Made by a program: the position numbers and the translations under genes. From NCBI RefSeq assembly GCF_007744255.1, contig NZ_CP036267.1, positions 2,173,500 through 2,237,499 on the forward strand: a DNA stretch of 64,000 bases. Direction: 5' to 3'. Below the pieces are notes generated by a model, which saw only the letters and a list, made by a program, of their open reading frames with translations, did not search any database and was not told where the DNA came from. How positions within the stretch are numbered: the stretch's first letter is position 1; each line of letters opens with the position of its first letter. This stretch comes from Thalassoglobus polymorphus. GTDB taxonomy: Bacteria; Planctomycetota; Planctomycetia; Planctomycetales; Planctomycetaceae. Below are positions 26,781-35,487 of this stretch, piece by piece.

Positions 26781-27329
26781 ATGGAGGCCATCGTGGAGCC
26801 AAGTTCCTCATCAGAACAGCACCTGGATGTGCAAATTCGTTGGTTAATTCGTCGGGACATGCCAGATGTTTTGCGGATTGAAAAGTCGACGTATGGACAT
26901 CCTTGGACCGACGAAGATTTTCTGACCTGTCTTAGACAACGCAACTGCATCGGCATGGTTGCTGAGTACGATCAGAAGATCGTCGGGTTTATGATTTATG
27001 AACTTCATAAATCTCGTCTACATATCCTGAACTTCGCAGTCGACCCGGATTACCGTCGGCATGGAATCGGGACTCAGATGACTCTTCGTCTGGTAGATAA
27101 ACTTTCTCAACAGCGGCGAAACGAAATTCTGATCGAAGTTCGTGAACGCGATCTCGAAACACAACTCTTCTTTAAGCAACAACACTTCCGGGCGGTTTGT
27201 GTTCTGCGAAGTCATTTCGACGATACCGAAGAAGATGCCTACACAATGCAGTTCCGGCTCGACGCAAACAGCGGAGCAGCTGCCGAATTTGCACCACATA
27301 ATCGGATTTCAGAAATCGACGTTGCATAG
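26781..27329 (+). CDS. rimI: GNAT acetyltransferase, RimI-like (ribosomal protein N-terminal acetylation)
   Basis: 182 residues. GNAT motif A reads VDPDYRRHGIGTQMTLRLVD (acetyl-CoA pyrophosphate loop), with RRDMPDVLRIEKSTYGHPW at the start and LFFKQQHFRAV at motif B. These match RimI, which acetylates a protein N-terminus such as S18. The first 20 residues are an extra, low-conservation leader. The stop codon TAG is formed by TA plus the first base of a family A element. tsaB/tsaD are not adjacent, so the target is inferred from the family only. Confidence 0.8.
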   Translation: MEAIVEPSSSSEQHLDVQIRWLIRRDMPDVLRIEKSTYGHPWTDEDFLTCLRQRNCIGMVAEYDQKIVGFMIYELHKSRLHILNFAVDPDYRRHGIGTQMTLRLVDKLSQQRRNEILIEVRERDLETQLFFKQQHFRAVCVLRSHFDDTEEDAYTMQFRLDANSGAAAEFAPHNRISEIDVA

Positions 27330-27427
27330 AGCAAGTCAACATTGTTCTTTACGTTCTGCGTCCTGGCGAGCAGTCTATGAAGTCATGAAAATGAGCTTCA
27401 CGGGTACGACAAGTTTTGAAGATGCTC
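27329..27427 (+). mobile_element. Family A (subgroup 2) element (99 bp) at the rimI stop
   Basis: It runs from GAGCAAGTCAACATTG to GAAGATGCTC, with TA at 27327-27328 and TG (changed TA) at 27428-27429. Core blocks ACGTTCTGCG, GGCGAGCAGTCT, TGAAGTCATGAAAATGA and CTTCACGGGTACGACAAGT are shared with the copies at 28671 and 48890. Its first base completes the rimI TAG. Confidence 0.8.
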
Positions 27428-27627
27428 TGGCTGGTCACTGCATTGATTTTTTAAGAGTTGCGTAAAGCGTTTCTTGGGAAGAGTTTAACCACAACGAGAT
27501 TCACAAAAATCAGCGAACTGCTCGGTTTTCTCACGAGTCATTTTCATTGAACCTGTTCCAGTCTGATTCTTCAGGAATCAGCGATGTTGAAATAAAGTAC
27601 ATCAAGACAACTTGATCCCCCCCTTAA

Positions 27628-27662
27628 GCACTGCCCAGAACTATTCCGGGCGGTGTTTTTTT
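27628..27662 (+). terminator. Terminator downstream of rimI
   Basis: GCACTGCCCAGAA pairs with TTCCGGGCGGTGT and is followed by seven T. It stands 80 bp before argB and separates it from rimI and its 3' element. Confidence 0.85.
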
Positions 27663-27744
27663 GCATTATTCCTTGCGTCACACTTAAAGTTGGTCGCGTT
27701 CGTCCTTATCGTATCCGTTTTCAAAGGCATATTGGGATCATTCT

Positions 27745-28620
27745 GTGAACGACGCAATTTCAAAAGCTAAGGTGCTAGTGGAAGCACTTGGATGGATTCG
27801 GAAGTTTCGTGATCGTTATGTGGTCGTGAAACTGGGGGGGAGCGCGCTCGATGATCCTGATTCAGTTCGTCGCTGTTTATCCGATGTCATTTTCATGGAA
27901 GCGGTCGGAATGAGACCGATTCTTGTCCATGGGGGTGGAAAGTCAATCAGCCGCGGAATGGCGGAAGCCGGGATTGAGCCCCGTTTCGTTCAGGGACGTC
28001 GGTATACAGACGAGAAAACATTAGAGATCGCAAAAAAGATTCTCGCTGACGAAATCTGTGAATCGCTCGTTGACCAGATTAAAACTCTCGGTGGCAAATC
28101 GGTCGGCTTGCATGTCAATTCACAAAATGTTCTGACTGGGCAACAGCTTCAGCTCGAAGATGAGAATGGTGCTGCAGTCGATCTTGGCCGTGTTGGATAT
28201 GTCACTGGAATCCGCAGTGAACTCTTACACGCAACTTGTCGCGCCGGTGTCATTCCAGTCTTGCCATCGATCGCCCTTGATGCTGATGGAGGTGGGCTCA
28301 ATGTAAATGCCGATACCGCAGCCGCAGCGGTTGCGAAGTTGATTAATGCCGAGAAGCTTGTTTTTCTGAGCGATGTTCCGGGAATTTATCTCGATAAAGA
28401 TGACCCTGCGACTCTTGTTCAGCACCTCACCGTTTCACGTTGTCGAGAGTTGATCGCCGACGGGACAATTTCCACCGGAATGGTACCCAAGGTCGAAGCA
28501 GCGTTAGAGGCCCTTGAAGTTGGAGTCGGAAAGATTCATATCATTGACGCTGGGACTCCTCATTCACTACTTCTCGAAATCTACTCCAACCTCGGCGTTG
28601 GAACTGAAATCGTCGCGTGA
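27745..28620 (+). CDS. argB: Acetylglutamate kinase
   Basis: 291 residues from a GTG at 27745. Amino-acid-kinase signatures: [24 protein letters not shown] (phosphate and substrate loops), [13 protein letters not shown] and [14 protein letters not shown]. It phosphorylates N-acetylglutamate, the second step of arginine synthesis. argD follows on the same strand after 185 bp that contain a family A element, so the two may be transcribed together or the element may have separated them. Confidence 0.95.
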   Translation: MNDAISKAKVLVEALGWIRKFRDRYVVVKLGGSALDDPDSVRRCLSDVIFMEAVGMRPILVHGGGKSISRGMAEAGIEPRFVQGRRYTDEKTLEIAKKILADEICESLVDQIKTLGGKSVGLHVNSQNVLTGQQLQLEDENGAAVDLGRVGYVTGIRSELLHATCRAGVIPVLPSIALDADGGGLNVNADTAAAAVAKLINAEKLVFLSDVPGIYLDKDDPATLVQHLTVSRCRELIADGTISTGMVPKVEAALEALEVGVGKIHIIDAGTPHSLLLEIYSNLGVGTEIVA

Positions 28621-28670
28621 GTGATTCACGCAGAGAGTTTATTCGTCTTAATTCAACCACTTAGTTCCTA

Positions 28671-28771
28671 GAGCAAATCCAATCCAGGTCTTGACGTTCC
28701 GCCTTGTGGAGAGCAGTCTCATGAAGTCATAAATGTGATCTTCACGGGCACGGCAAGTATTGAAATTGCTC
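28671..28771 (+). mobile_element. Family A (subgroup 2) element (101 bp) between argB and argD
   Basis: It runs from GAGCAAATCCAATCC to GAAATTGCTC, with TA at 28669-28670 and 28772-28773. It shares TTCCGCCTTGTGG, AGAGCAGTCTCATGAAGTCAT and TCTTCACGGGCACGGCAAGT with other copies. The argD start codon is 35 bp beyond its right end. Confidence 0.85.
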
Positions 28772-28805
28772 TAATTCCAGAACCTTATCACCAGATACTA
28801 ATCAA

Positions 28806-30008
28806 ATGTCACGATCCAGTCAGGAAACGATTTCGCTTTTCGATCAGTACGTCATTCCGAATTACGGACGCTATCCAATTAGTCTGGTGCGTGGTGAGGG
28901 GAGTCACGTTTTTGATGCTGAAGGAAATGAATATCTCGACCTGTTTCCCGGTTGGGGATGCAATATTTTGGGATACTCTCCCGAGAGAGTGATTCAAGCG
29001 GTTCAAGAGCAAGTTGCTAAGCTGATTCACGTTCCGAATACCTGGTACATGGAACCGCAAGGCGAATTTGCCGAAGCGATTTGCACACGTGGATTCGGGA
29101 AAGCTTTTTTCTGCAATAGCGGAGCCGAGGCCGTTGAAGGAGCGATCAAGCTCGCGCGTCTTCATACCCCCAAAGATCGCTACAAGATCATTACTTTCGA
29201 AAATGGATTCCACGGTCGGACTTATGGAGCGGTGACTGCAACTGCTCAGCCGAAATATCATGACGGCATCGGTCCGATGATGGCTGGCTTTACATACGCA
29301 CCTCACAACGATCTGGAGGCCGTGCGGCAACTTGTTGATAAGGAAACTGCAGCGATTCTCATCGAACCTGTTCAGGGCGAAGGTGGCGTCAACACTCCAG
29401 CTGATGGTTTTTTGCAGGGGCTGCGTGAGATTTGTGATGAGAACGAGATGGTCCTCGTCTTTGACGAAGTGCAGACAGGCATGGGGCGAACAGGTGAATG
29501 GTTTGCCTATCAAACGTTCGGCGTTCAACCAGATATTATGACAATGGCGAAAGGCATCGCGGCTGGCGTGGCCTGTGGTGCGATCATTGCCAAAGACGAG
29601 GTCGCTCCCTCACTTCGTCCAGGAATGCACGCGAGTACTTTCGGCGGGAACCCGATTGCGATGGTCGCCGGAAAGGCGACAGTCGAAACCATCGAAGCAG
29701 AGAACTTGTTGGAGAATTGTCAGAAGCTCTCAGCACGCTTCGAAGAATTTTTCACCAACCTGAAAAATGAAATTCCTATAATCGAAGAAGTCCGCGTCTG
29801 TGGTGCAATGATCGGTGTCGATTTGAACATCACAGCCACGCCTGCGGTGAAAAAAGCGATGGATCGTGGACTTCTCCTGAACGCGACACACGACACGGTG
29901 ATCCGATTGCTTCCCGCTCTCAATGTCACTGATGCAGATATCTCTCAGGGCTGTGACATTATCGCAGATGTTCTGAAAGAAATGGCAGATGAAGTTGGCG
30001 CAGATTAG
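28806..30008 (+). CDS. argD: Acetylornithine aminotransferase
   Basis: 400 residues. Class III aminotransferase signatures: [18 protein letters not shown] (PLP phosphate), [31 protein letters not shown] (PLP ring Asp), and the PLP lysine K249 in [13 protein letters not shown]. It converts N-acetylglutamate semialdehyde to acetylornithine. It follows argB, completing two consecutive arginine steps. No argC, argJ or argF lies in the window. Confidence 0.93.
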   Translation: MSRSSQETISLFDQYVIPNYGRYPISLVRGEGSHVFDAEGNEYLDLFPGWGCNILGYSPERVIQAVQEQVAKLIHVPNTWYMEPQGEFAEAICTRGFGKAFFCNSGAEAVEGAIKLARLHTPKDRYKIITFENGFHGRTYGAVTATAQPKYHDGIGPMMAGFTYAPHNDLEAVRQLVDKETAAILIEPVQGEGGVNTPADGFLQGLREICDENEMVLVFDEVQTGMGRTGEWFAYQTFGVQPDIMTMAKGIAAGVACGAIIAKDEVAPSLRPGMHASTFGGNPIAMVAGKATVETIEAENLLENCQKLSARFEEFFTNLKNEIPIIEEVRVCGAMIGVDLNITATPAVKKAMDRGLLLNATHDTVIRLLPALNVTDADISQGCDIIADVLKEMADEVGAD

Positions 30009-30025
30009 TGCTAAGTCCAGCCTTA

Positions 30026-30050
30026 TGCCGGACACTTCAAGTGTCCGGCA
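30026..30050. repeat. Perfect 11-bp-stem hairpin after argD
   Basis: TGCCGGACACT and AGTGTCCGGCA form a stem with a 3-nt loop 18 bp after the argD stop. It is followed by A6T3, not a T run, so it is a weak plus-strand terminator at best. It could act as an mRNA 3' stabiliser. Confidence 0.65.
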
Positions 30051-30236
30051 AAAAATTTGCGAACCCAATTGCTCCTTGATCTGCATATAATGCCAGTAAG
30101 AGTCGACCCGGTTCGATTCCTCTTGACGTCGTTAAACGATTCGTGATAACGGAAACTCGAAATTTCAGCGTCATCATCATTCCCTGCGGTTGGTTGAATG
30201 AGATGCGTTAGGTTATCGATCGAATTGTGAGTTTCC

Positions 30237-31766
30237 ATGTGGTTGCGAGAACAGCTTGCTCGCCGGGTTGATGGATCGTCGCTTGGCCTGTTTCGAATTC
30301 TCTGGGGCTTATTGATGGTTTGGGAGTCGATTCGAAAACTCCCCAAGGCTGATGGAATGTATTCACCTGAATACTTCCATTTTACCTATTCTCTATTTCC
30401 ATTTGTGAAACCGCTGCCGGAAGTCTGGATGATGCAAACCGAAATTTCGGTGATGCTCATCGCGGCAATTCTGATTACGATTGGTTATTACTATCGTGCT
30501 GCGTCCGCAGTCTTTCTGGTCATCTTCACACATCTGTTTTTGATCGAAAAGATCTACTACAACAACCACTTCTATTTGACGATCTTGATGAGCTTCTTAA
30601 TGATGCTCTGTGAGGCTGATCGCTGTTATCGACTTCCGTTGCCTGGAAAGTGGGGCAGGAAGAAGGAGACTGACCTTGAGGCTCAAACAGTTCCCTTGTG
30701 GAATCTCGTACTTTTGCGCAGTCAGATCGTGGTCCTCTATTTCTTCGGAGGTGTTGCGAAATTAAATAGTGATTGGCTGGCAGGCGAACCTGTGCGGTTT
30801 TGGTTCTCCCACAAAGATCCCAGCCACATGTTGTCCATGTTTTTGACACAGGGATGGTTCATTTACATGGTCTGTTGGACCGGATTGATTCTTGATCTGG
30901 TTGCCGGGTTTACGTTGCTTTCGAAACGAACTCGCGTCTTCACGATGTTGTTGCTCGTCGTCTTTCATGCCACAAATTCGACGTTGTTTCAAATTGGACT
31001 TTTCCCACTGATTGGAATCGGGTTGCTGATTCTCTTTGTTGAACCAGTCCTGCCGCGAAAATGTTTTCGTTGGATCGGCACAAAATTGGGGACAATTCCT
31101 CACGGAGTTCTAGAGCCTCACATCGGAACCGCCCGCCCGGTGAAATTGGCAAGCTGGGGAGTGACAGCCTTTGTGTGTGGATGGATTTCGTTTCAGGCAA
31201 TTCTTCCGCTGCGAATTTTAACCTACTCCGACGACCCAGGTTGGTCGGAAGTCGGACAATGCTTTTCCTGGAGAATGATGCTGCGACATAAAGATGCGTT
31301 CTTGAAACTCAAGTTTGATCCACCAGAGGCAGAAAAGTATCTGGAAGAGCATCCGGAAATCCTGCCACATCTCAGCAAAGTCCATGTTGAAAGAATGGTC
31401 AAAAATCCGCATTTCATTTTGCAGTACGCCCATACTGTGAGCGACGCTCTCAAAAAAGAAGGCTGGGAGGATGTCAAAATTTCATGTGTTTCGATTGCCT
31501 CGATGAACGGGCGGCCTTACCAGTTGATGATCAATCCCGAGACGGATCTCGCCAAGGCCTCGTATGGGATGTTTGAAGTCCCCGATTGGATTGTCCCGTT
31601 AGATAAATATCAACGTCCTGGGCAATACCCCAAAACGCCAGAAGAGCGGAGAGATGTCATCGCTCAAGTCTACAAAGAGCACGTGCCGGAAACACAAGAA
31701 GAGTCGCACATAAAATCCAGGGTGAAGTATGCATCGGCAATTGAATATTCGGGGTCGATTCAGTAG
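30237..31766 (+). CDS. HTTM-domain membrane protein (vitamin K-dependent carboxylase-like)
   Basis: 509 residues. The N-terminus SSLGLFRILWGLLMVWESIRK and the segment YYNNHFYLTILMSFLMML are typical of bacterial HTTM proteins, which have a multi-helix membrane region like gamma-glutamyl carboxylase. About 8 hydrophobic segments cover residues 15-335; the last 170 residues are soluble and rich in charged residues. Bacterial members have unclear reactions; carboxylation is not established. It is alone between argD and a convergent gene. Confidence 0.78.
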   Translation: MWLREQLARRVDGSSLGLFRILWGLLMVWESIRKLPKADGMYSPEYFHFTYSLFPFVKPLPEVWMMQTEISVMLIAAILITIGYYYRAASAVFLVIFTHLFLIEKIYYNNHFYLTILMSFLMMLCEADRCYRLPLPGKWGRKKETDLEAQTVPLWNLVLLRSQIVVLYFFGGVAKLNSDWLAGEPVRFWFSHKDPSHMLSMFLTQGWFIYMVCWTGLILDLVAGFTLLSKRTRVFTMLLLVVFHATNSTLFQIGLFPLIGIGLLILFVEPVLPRKCFRWIGTKLGTIPHGVLEPHIGTARPVKLASWGVTAFVCGWISFQAILPLRILTYSDDPGWSEVGQCFSWRMMLRHKDAFLKLKFDPPEAEKYLEEHPEILPHLSKVHVERMVKNPHFILQYAHTVSDALKKEGWEDVKISCVSIASMNGRPYQLMINPETDLAKASYGMFEVPDWIVPLDKYQRPGQYPKTPEERRDVIAQVYKEHVPETQEESHIKSRVKYASAIEYSGSIQ

Positions 31767-31789
31767 TTGACCGTCGTGAATGCTCTTGG

Positions 31790-31840
31790 CAGCAAATCCA
31801 ATCTTATCCTTCATGGGTACGACAAGTATTGATAATGGTC
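31790..31840 (+). mobile_element. Deleted family A remnant (about 51 bp)
   Basis: Left part CAGCAAATCCAATCTT and right part CATGGGTACGACAAGTATTGA...TGGTC match the two ends of the copies at 28671 and 27329; the central 45-50 bp are missing. TA follows at 31841-31842. Confidence 0.6.
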
Positions 31841-31851
31841 TATAAATGAAA

Positions 31852-31881
31852 ATAGCCCCCGGTCAATTGACCGGGGGCTAT
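31852..31881 (-). terminator. Perfect 30-bp palindrome, likely terminator of the beta-helix gene
   Basis: ATAGCCCCCGGTCAA and its exact complement form a 15-bp stem (with practical loop AATT). Read on the minus strand it is followed by TTTTCATTT, 40 bp after the stop of the large minus-strand gene. It can also halt the converging plus transcript. Confidence 0.8.
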
Positions 31882-31921
31882 GTGATCGATTCAGTTCAGA
31901 TCAAAGTTGACCTGCTCTAAA

Positions 31922-34468
31922 TTATGGGACAGTGATGTCTGAGCCATTGATGCGAATGGTTCCGATGACATCTCCGCTGTCTTCGATGTCTGAAACAACG
32001 CCGCCACCAGTCACTTTGACTTTGTTGTTCATCCCAGCGTCATCCAGGAACAAGTCGTCGATCGACTCAACAATGATTCCTGTTCCCGTGACTTTGCGGA
32101 TTTTGTTTCCGCCGATAGTCACGAAGTGATCACCACCGAACTCACCGTAGGCTTCAATTCCGATATCTCCGCCCTTGATGTTGTTGTTGTTGATGATTGC
32201 ATCCAGGTTTGATCCGTCAAATGCATGAACCAGGATGTTGCCTTCTTGGACATTCTTGAATCGGTTATCGAGAATGTCGACAACGAGGTCTGATCCGTGA
32301 TATCCATCGATGTGAACACCATCGAACAATAGATCCTTGAATTTGTTGTCTTCAACAATCGCTTCGAGGTAACTTCCATGATTTGCTTCGATACTAACTC
32401 CATCTTCGGTGGTGTTGCGTCCGAGGATGTCGTTTCCGTAGAAGTCGAGATACAGTTCAGAATCTGAATACAGATCTGCCTCGAATGCCCTGTGTGTCAT
32501 GCCGTCAAAGATGTTGTGATGGACAACAAGATCCAGTACAGAATCGTCACTGAGATAAATGTCAATTCCGTCGCCGGTGTTACCGCGACCTAAGAATCGG
32601 TTCCCGGCAACCATGGCGTTCATGTAGCTGTTGTCATCGAGATCAATATCAATGGCATCGTCATTGATATCATCAAAGATGTTGTCTTCAACGACGAGAT
32701 CAAGATAGGTGGTGTCATCAAGATCGATCTCAATCCCATTCTCAGTGTTACCGCGACCGAGAATCGTGTTTCCGGTAATGATGGCGTTCAAGTAGGCGTT
32801 GTCATCGAGATCAATCTCAATCGCATTGTCATCGACATCGTCAAAGATGTTGTTTGAGATGTTGGCAAACAATGTTCCATTGTCATCAACATCAAGATCA
32901 ACTCCGTCATTACCTTGGCCAACGAATTCGTTGTTGCGAACATCAACGTGAACTTCTGAATTATCATTAACCTCGATGATGACTCCATCGCTGTCAGTCA
33001 TTGAGAAGAAGTTTCCGGCGATATCGAAGTAGGCCAAAGCGTCATCAGAAGTATCGATGGTGATTGCTTCCTCACCATTGACAAGGAATGTGTTATCAAG
33101 AATGCATCCGATAGTGGTTCCATTGTTGGCTCGGATGTCGATCAAGTCGTCACTAGCATTCATCAAAGTGTTTCCAGCGATTTCGAATCGTCCTGGATTA
33201 ATTCCGAAAATCGAGTCATTACCACCATCGAGGGTGAGTCCGTAAATTCCGTTGTTTCGTGCCAGGTTGATGACATTGCCGTTGTTATTAAGACGTTGGA
33301 ACGTGAACGCTTCTCCTTCAGCAGTAAAGACTGCGTTCAGGTTTGATCCTGCTCCAACAACATTCATTGATCCACCACCACCGATCAGGATTTGTCGGTT
33401 GTTGAGGTCAATGGCTCCGGCTGGACCGCCACCGAAGGAGAATGCTCCGTCGACACCGTCAAGAATGTAGGTTCGTCCATTAGGACCGTTTTCGATCATG
33501 CCTCGTACGTTGTCAGCAGCTGTCAGTGTGACAACGTCATCCAGAACGGTTCCTGTTTTGGCGTTCACACCCTGGAAGATGTTTCCAGCTTGGGCAACGT
33601 TTGTGATGATGTCGATGTCACGCACGATGGGGGTAACCATACGGCGATCGAGTAGACCGAGTTTAGGCTGTTTGCATCCATTGCCACCGAGTGGAATACG
33701 GACGCTGAGAAAACCTTGGCTGACTGAACCACGAACATCGTCGTATTCGTATTGTCCGCTCAGAACCAATCGTGAATCGTTTCCGAGTGCTGGCAAGTCG
33801 TAAAGGCGAGCTTCAACACGTGCCCGTGGACCAGCAATGTGCTGGAAGCCTGATGCATCGTTGTCGAAGTGGAAGTATCCACCAGCTGCCCAAATTTCCA
33901 TGTCGCCACCGATCCCGGGAACTGTCTGCCCAGAATAATCGTCACGCCACAGGATGTGCTCAGCTTCTACGTCAACACCGTAGTAAGCTCGTTCCTGGTT
34001 TCCTTGGACAAGGATTTGATTTCCTTGAAGGAATGCGTTTGCTCCACCAGCTCGTTGTGATGAAGTGTCTGGGAGATAAACGTTTGAACGTAATCCCCAG
34101 TTAATGTCCAACAATTCTGCACCCACAGTCGCCTGGTGGAAAACGTTGTTGTGGTCAGTGTCTCGAATGTCGTAGAAACCATATGCACCGAAGATGCGTT
34201 GGCTGGCAGTGATCTGGCGATAACCAATACCAAAGTTTCCTTCCCAAGTGTCTTTATCGGAGTACATCATGCGGATGTCACCGAACAGCAAACTGTCGCT
34301 GTCACTGAAAATCGGGAGGAAGGTTCGAGTTTGGCTTCGTTCTTCACGATCGCCCCCGCGCCCCTCAATTTCCAGATAGGCATCCCAGCGGTTAGTCTGG
34401 GCGTGAGCGGCGTTTCCGCCAACGAGGAGCGAGGCTACTGTAGCCATGCTGAAAATTAAGCGTTTCAT
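31922..34468 (-). CDS. Inverse-autotransporter-like outer membrane protein with acidic beta-helix passenger
   Basis: 848 residues from the ATG at 34468 (AGGGACCG upstream; the extra N-terminal 18 residues are spurious). Sec signal at residues 1-23. Residues 24-280 alternate aromatic and polar residues with GYRQITASQRIFGAYGFYDIRDT and WGLRSNVYLPD, matching the intimin/invasin (type Ve) beta-barrel. The rest is a right-handed parallel beta-helix with about 22-residue turns carrying N-x-F/I-D-D and very acidic edges (IEIDLDDNAYL, IDIDLDDNSYM). Such proteins place the barrel first and export the C-terminal passenger. Acidic turns suggest calcium binding, which is inference. There is no Ig-like or lectin domain at the tip. 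Confidence 0.75.
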   Translation of the reverse strand: MKRLIFSMATVASLLVGGNAAHAQTNRWDAYLEIEGRGGDREERSQTRTFLPIFSDSDSLLFGDIRMMYSDKDTWEGNFGIGYRQITASQRIFGAYGFYDIRDTDHNNVFHQATVGAELLDINWGLRSNVYLPDTSSQRAGGANAFLQGNQILVQGNQERAYYGVDVEAEHILWRDDYSGQTVPGIGGDMEIWAAGGYFHFDNDASGFQHIAGPRARVEARLYDLPALGNDSRLVLSGQYEYDDVRGSVSQGFLSVRIPLGGNGCKQPKLGLLDRRMVTPIVRDIDIITNVAQAGNIFQGVNAKTGTVLDDVVTLTAADNVRGMIENGPNGRTYILDGVDGAFSFGGGPAGAIDLNNRQILIGGGGSMNVVGAGSNLNAVFTAEGEAFTFQRLNNNGNVINLARNNGIYGLTLDGGNDSIFGINPGRFEIAGNTLMNASDDLIDIRANNGTTIGCILDNTFLVNGEEAITIDTSDDALAYFDIAGNFFSMTDSDGVIIEVNDNSEVHVDVRNNEFVGQGNDGVDLDVDDNGTLFANISNNIFDDVDDNAIEIDLDDNAYLNAIITGNTILGRGNTENGIEIDLDDTTYLDLVVEDNIFDDINDDAIDIDLDDNSYMNAMVAGNRFLGRGNTGDGIDIYLSDDSVLDLVVHHNIFDGMTHRAFEADLYSDSELYLDFYGNDILGRNTTEDGVSIEANHGSYLEAIVEDNKFKDLLFDGVHIDGYHGSDLVVDILDNRFKNVQEGNILVHAFDGSNLDAIINNNNIKGGDIGIEAYGEFGGDHFVTIGGNKIRKVTGTGIIVESIDDLFLDDAGMNNKVKVTGGGVVSDIEDSGDVIGTIRINGSDITVP

Positions 34469-35487
34469 TGTAACGGTCCCTGTTCTAACACATAGAGCGC
34501 AAAGTGCGGTAGTATGCATCAAGGAATCGGACGACCGTTGTAGTGATAGTGATGGTGCAGGACAGAGAGTGGAGAATCAGAGTAACCGTCGCAGCTTGAC
34601 TTTCTTCGCTTTTTTAAGCAGTTGAAACACTCAGTTCTGAGGTGTTGTAACATACCATTTTCAAATGGGTTATGGAGGATGCCGGTACAGCTTACACAAT
34701 CGATTGCAACGGTTGTGTCGATTGATCTCGCAAGTCGCTCCGCTCTCGTTGTCTGTTTCGGCCTCGAGCTGCAATTCCTGCCGGTTGATCCGGTCGTAAT
34801 TTCTTGGAGAGAGGTTAACGGTTGTTCGGATTCTTCAGGTGAAGCGTTTTTCAACGGCGGGCGTTGTGCCAGGATTGAGATGCAGCGTCACATATGGATT
34901 TCAATGTAAAGTTTGTCAGCCCGTTATTGAATTTTTCGTTGCTGGTCGTAGTGCATTTCTGGCTACAGCTATTCTGAAAGCAGCTATTCTGAAAGCAGCT
35001 ATTCTGAAAGCAGCCATTGCGAAAGCGGCTGACACAGCACTTTGATGGGCTCTTCCTCATTCCGGTGAATGACTCTTGAATTGAGTAAACCGGTCGGAAG
35101 TAACGGAGTTGTCAAAGGGCGGAACAGCAGTCAAAAGGTCGTCAAAAGAATGACCACCTGATCGTTCTCTGTGACGATGGCTACGGATGAACTCAAACAG
35201 TTTCAAAATTCGTTTTCAACTTTGTGGCGTTCGCCATTTTCCAGCCCAGAGTGTTTTCTCTAGACAGCGAAGTGGTAGGAGACGGGGTGGCGAGACGCGT
35301 CAACATCCGGGATTCGGTAGCGATTTGCCCTGCTCGTTCTGTACACTGCTTTGTGAAAATAAGACTCTGCATAGCCGATGAAGCCGACGTTTTCTGCGCT
35401 ATCAGAATTCACTCTCGCGAGGACTCATGATCTGGAACTGCATTGATTGAAATGCAGCAGGGTCGCATTGCTGGATACCAAGAGAAC
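34469..35487. other. 1-kb divergent regulatory region, no convincing gene
   Basis: It separates the beta-helix gene and the large fusion gene. Several short frames cross it but none has a plausible start plus protein-like composition. An imperfect palindrome AACACTCAG...TGAGGTGTT is at 34626-34646, and a 15-bp tandem repeat is at 34966-35025. Promoters for both flanking genes should lie here. Confidence 0.55.
34966..35025 (+). repeat. 15-bp tandem repeat, four units
   Basis: CAGCTATTCTGAAAG is repeated three times exactly (34966, 34981, 34996) and a fourth time with changes (CAGCCATTGCGAAAG). A 68-codon frame starting at 34839 would read it as AILKA repeats, but I do not consider that gene established. 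Confidence 0.85.

Noticed and set aside
28809-29528. 239-codon minus-strand frame opposite argD
   Set aside because: It is a shadow of the argD coding sequence in the antisense frame.
34519-34854. 111-codon minus-strand frame with CVSCTG and CFNC
   Set aside because: No ribosome site, no defined family, and it lies in the regulatory space of two large genes; not enough evidence.
34839-35045. Small protein with AILKA repeats
   Set aside because: The repeat is more simply explained as DNA slippage; no start signal and no partner gene.
34851-35060. Antisense frame with FQNSC repeats resembling a pentapeptide-repeat protein
   Set aside because: Only four units, Cys-rich and generated by the same 15-bp DNA repeat; pentapeptide-repeat consensus not met.
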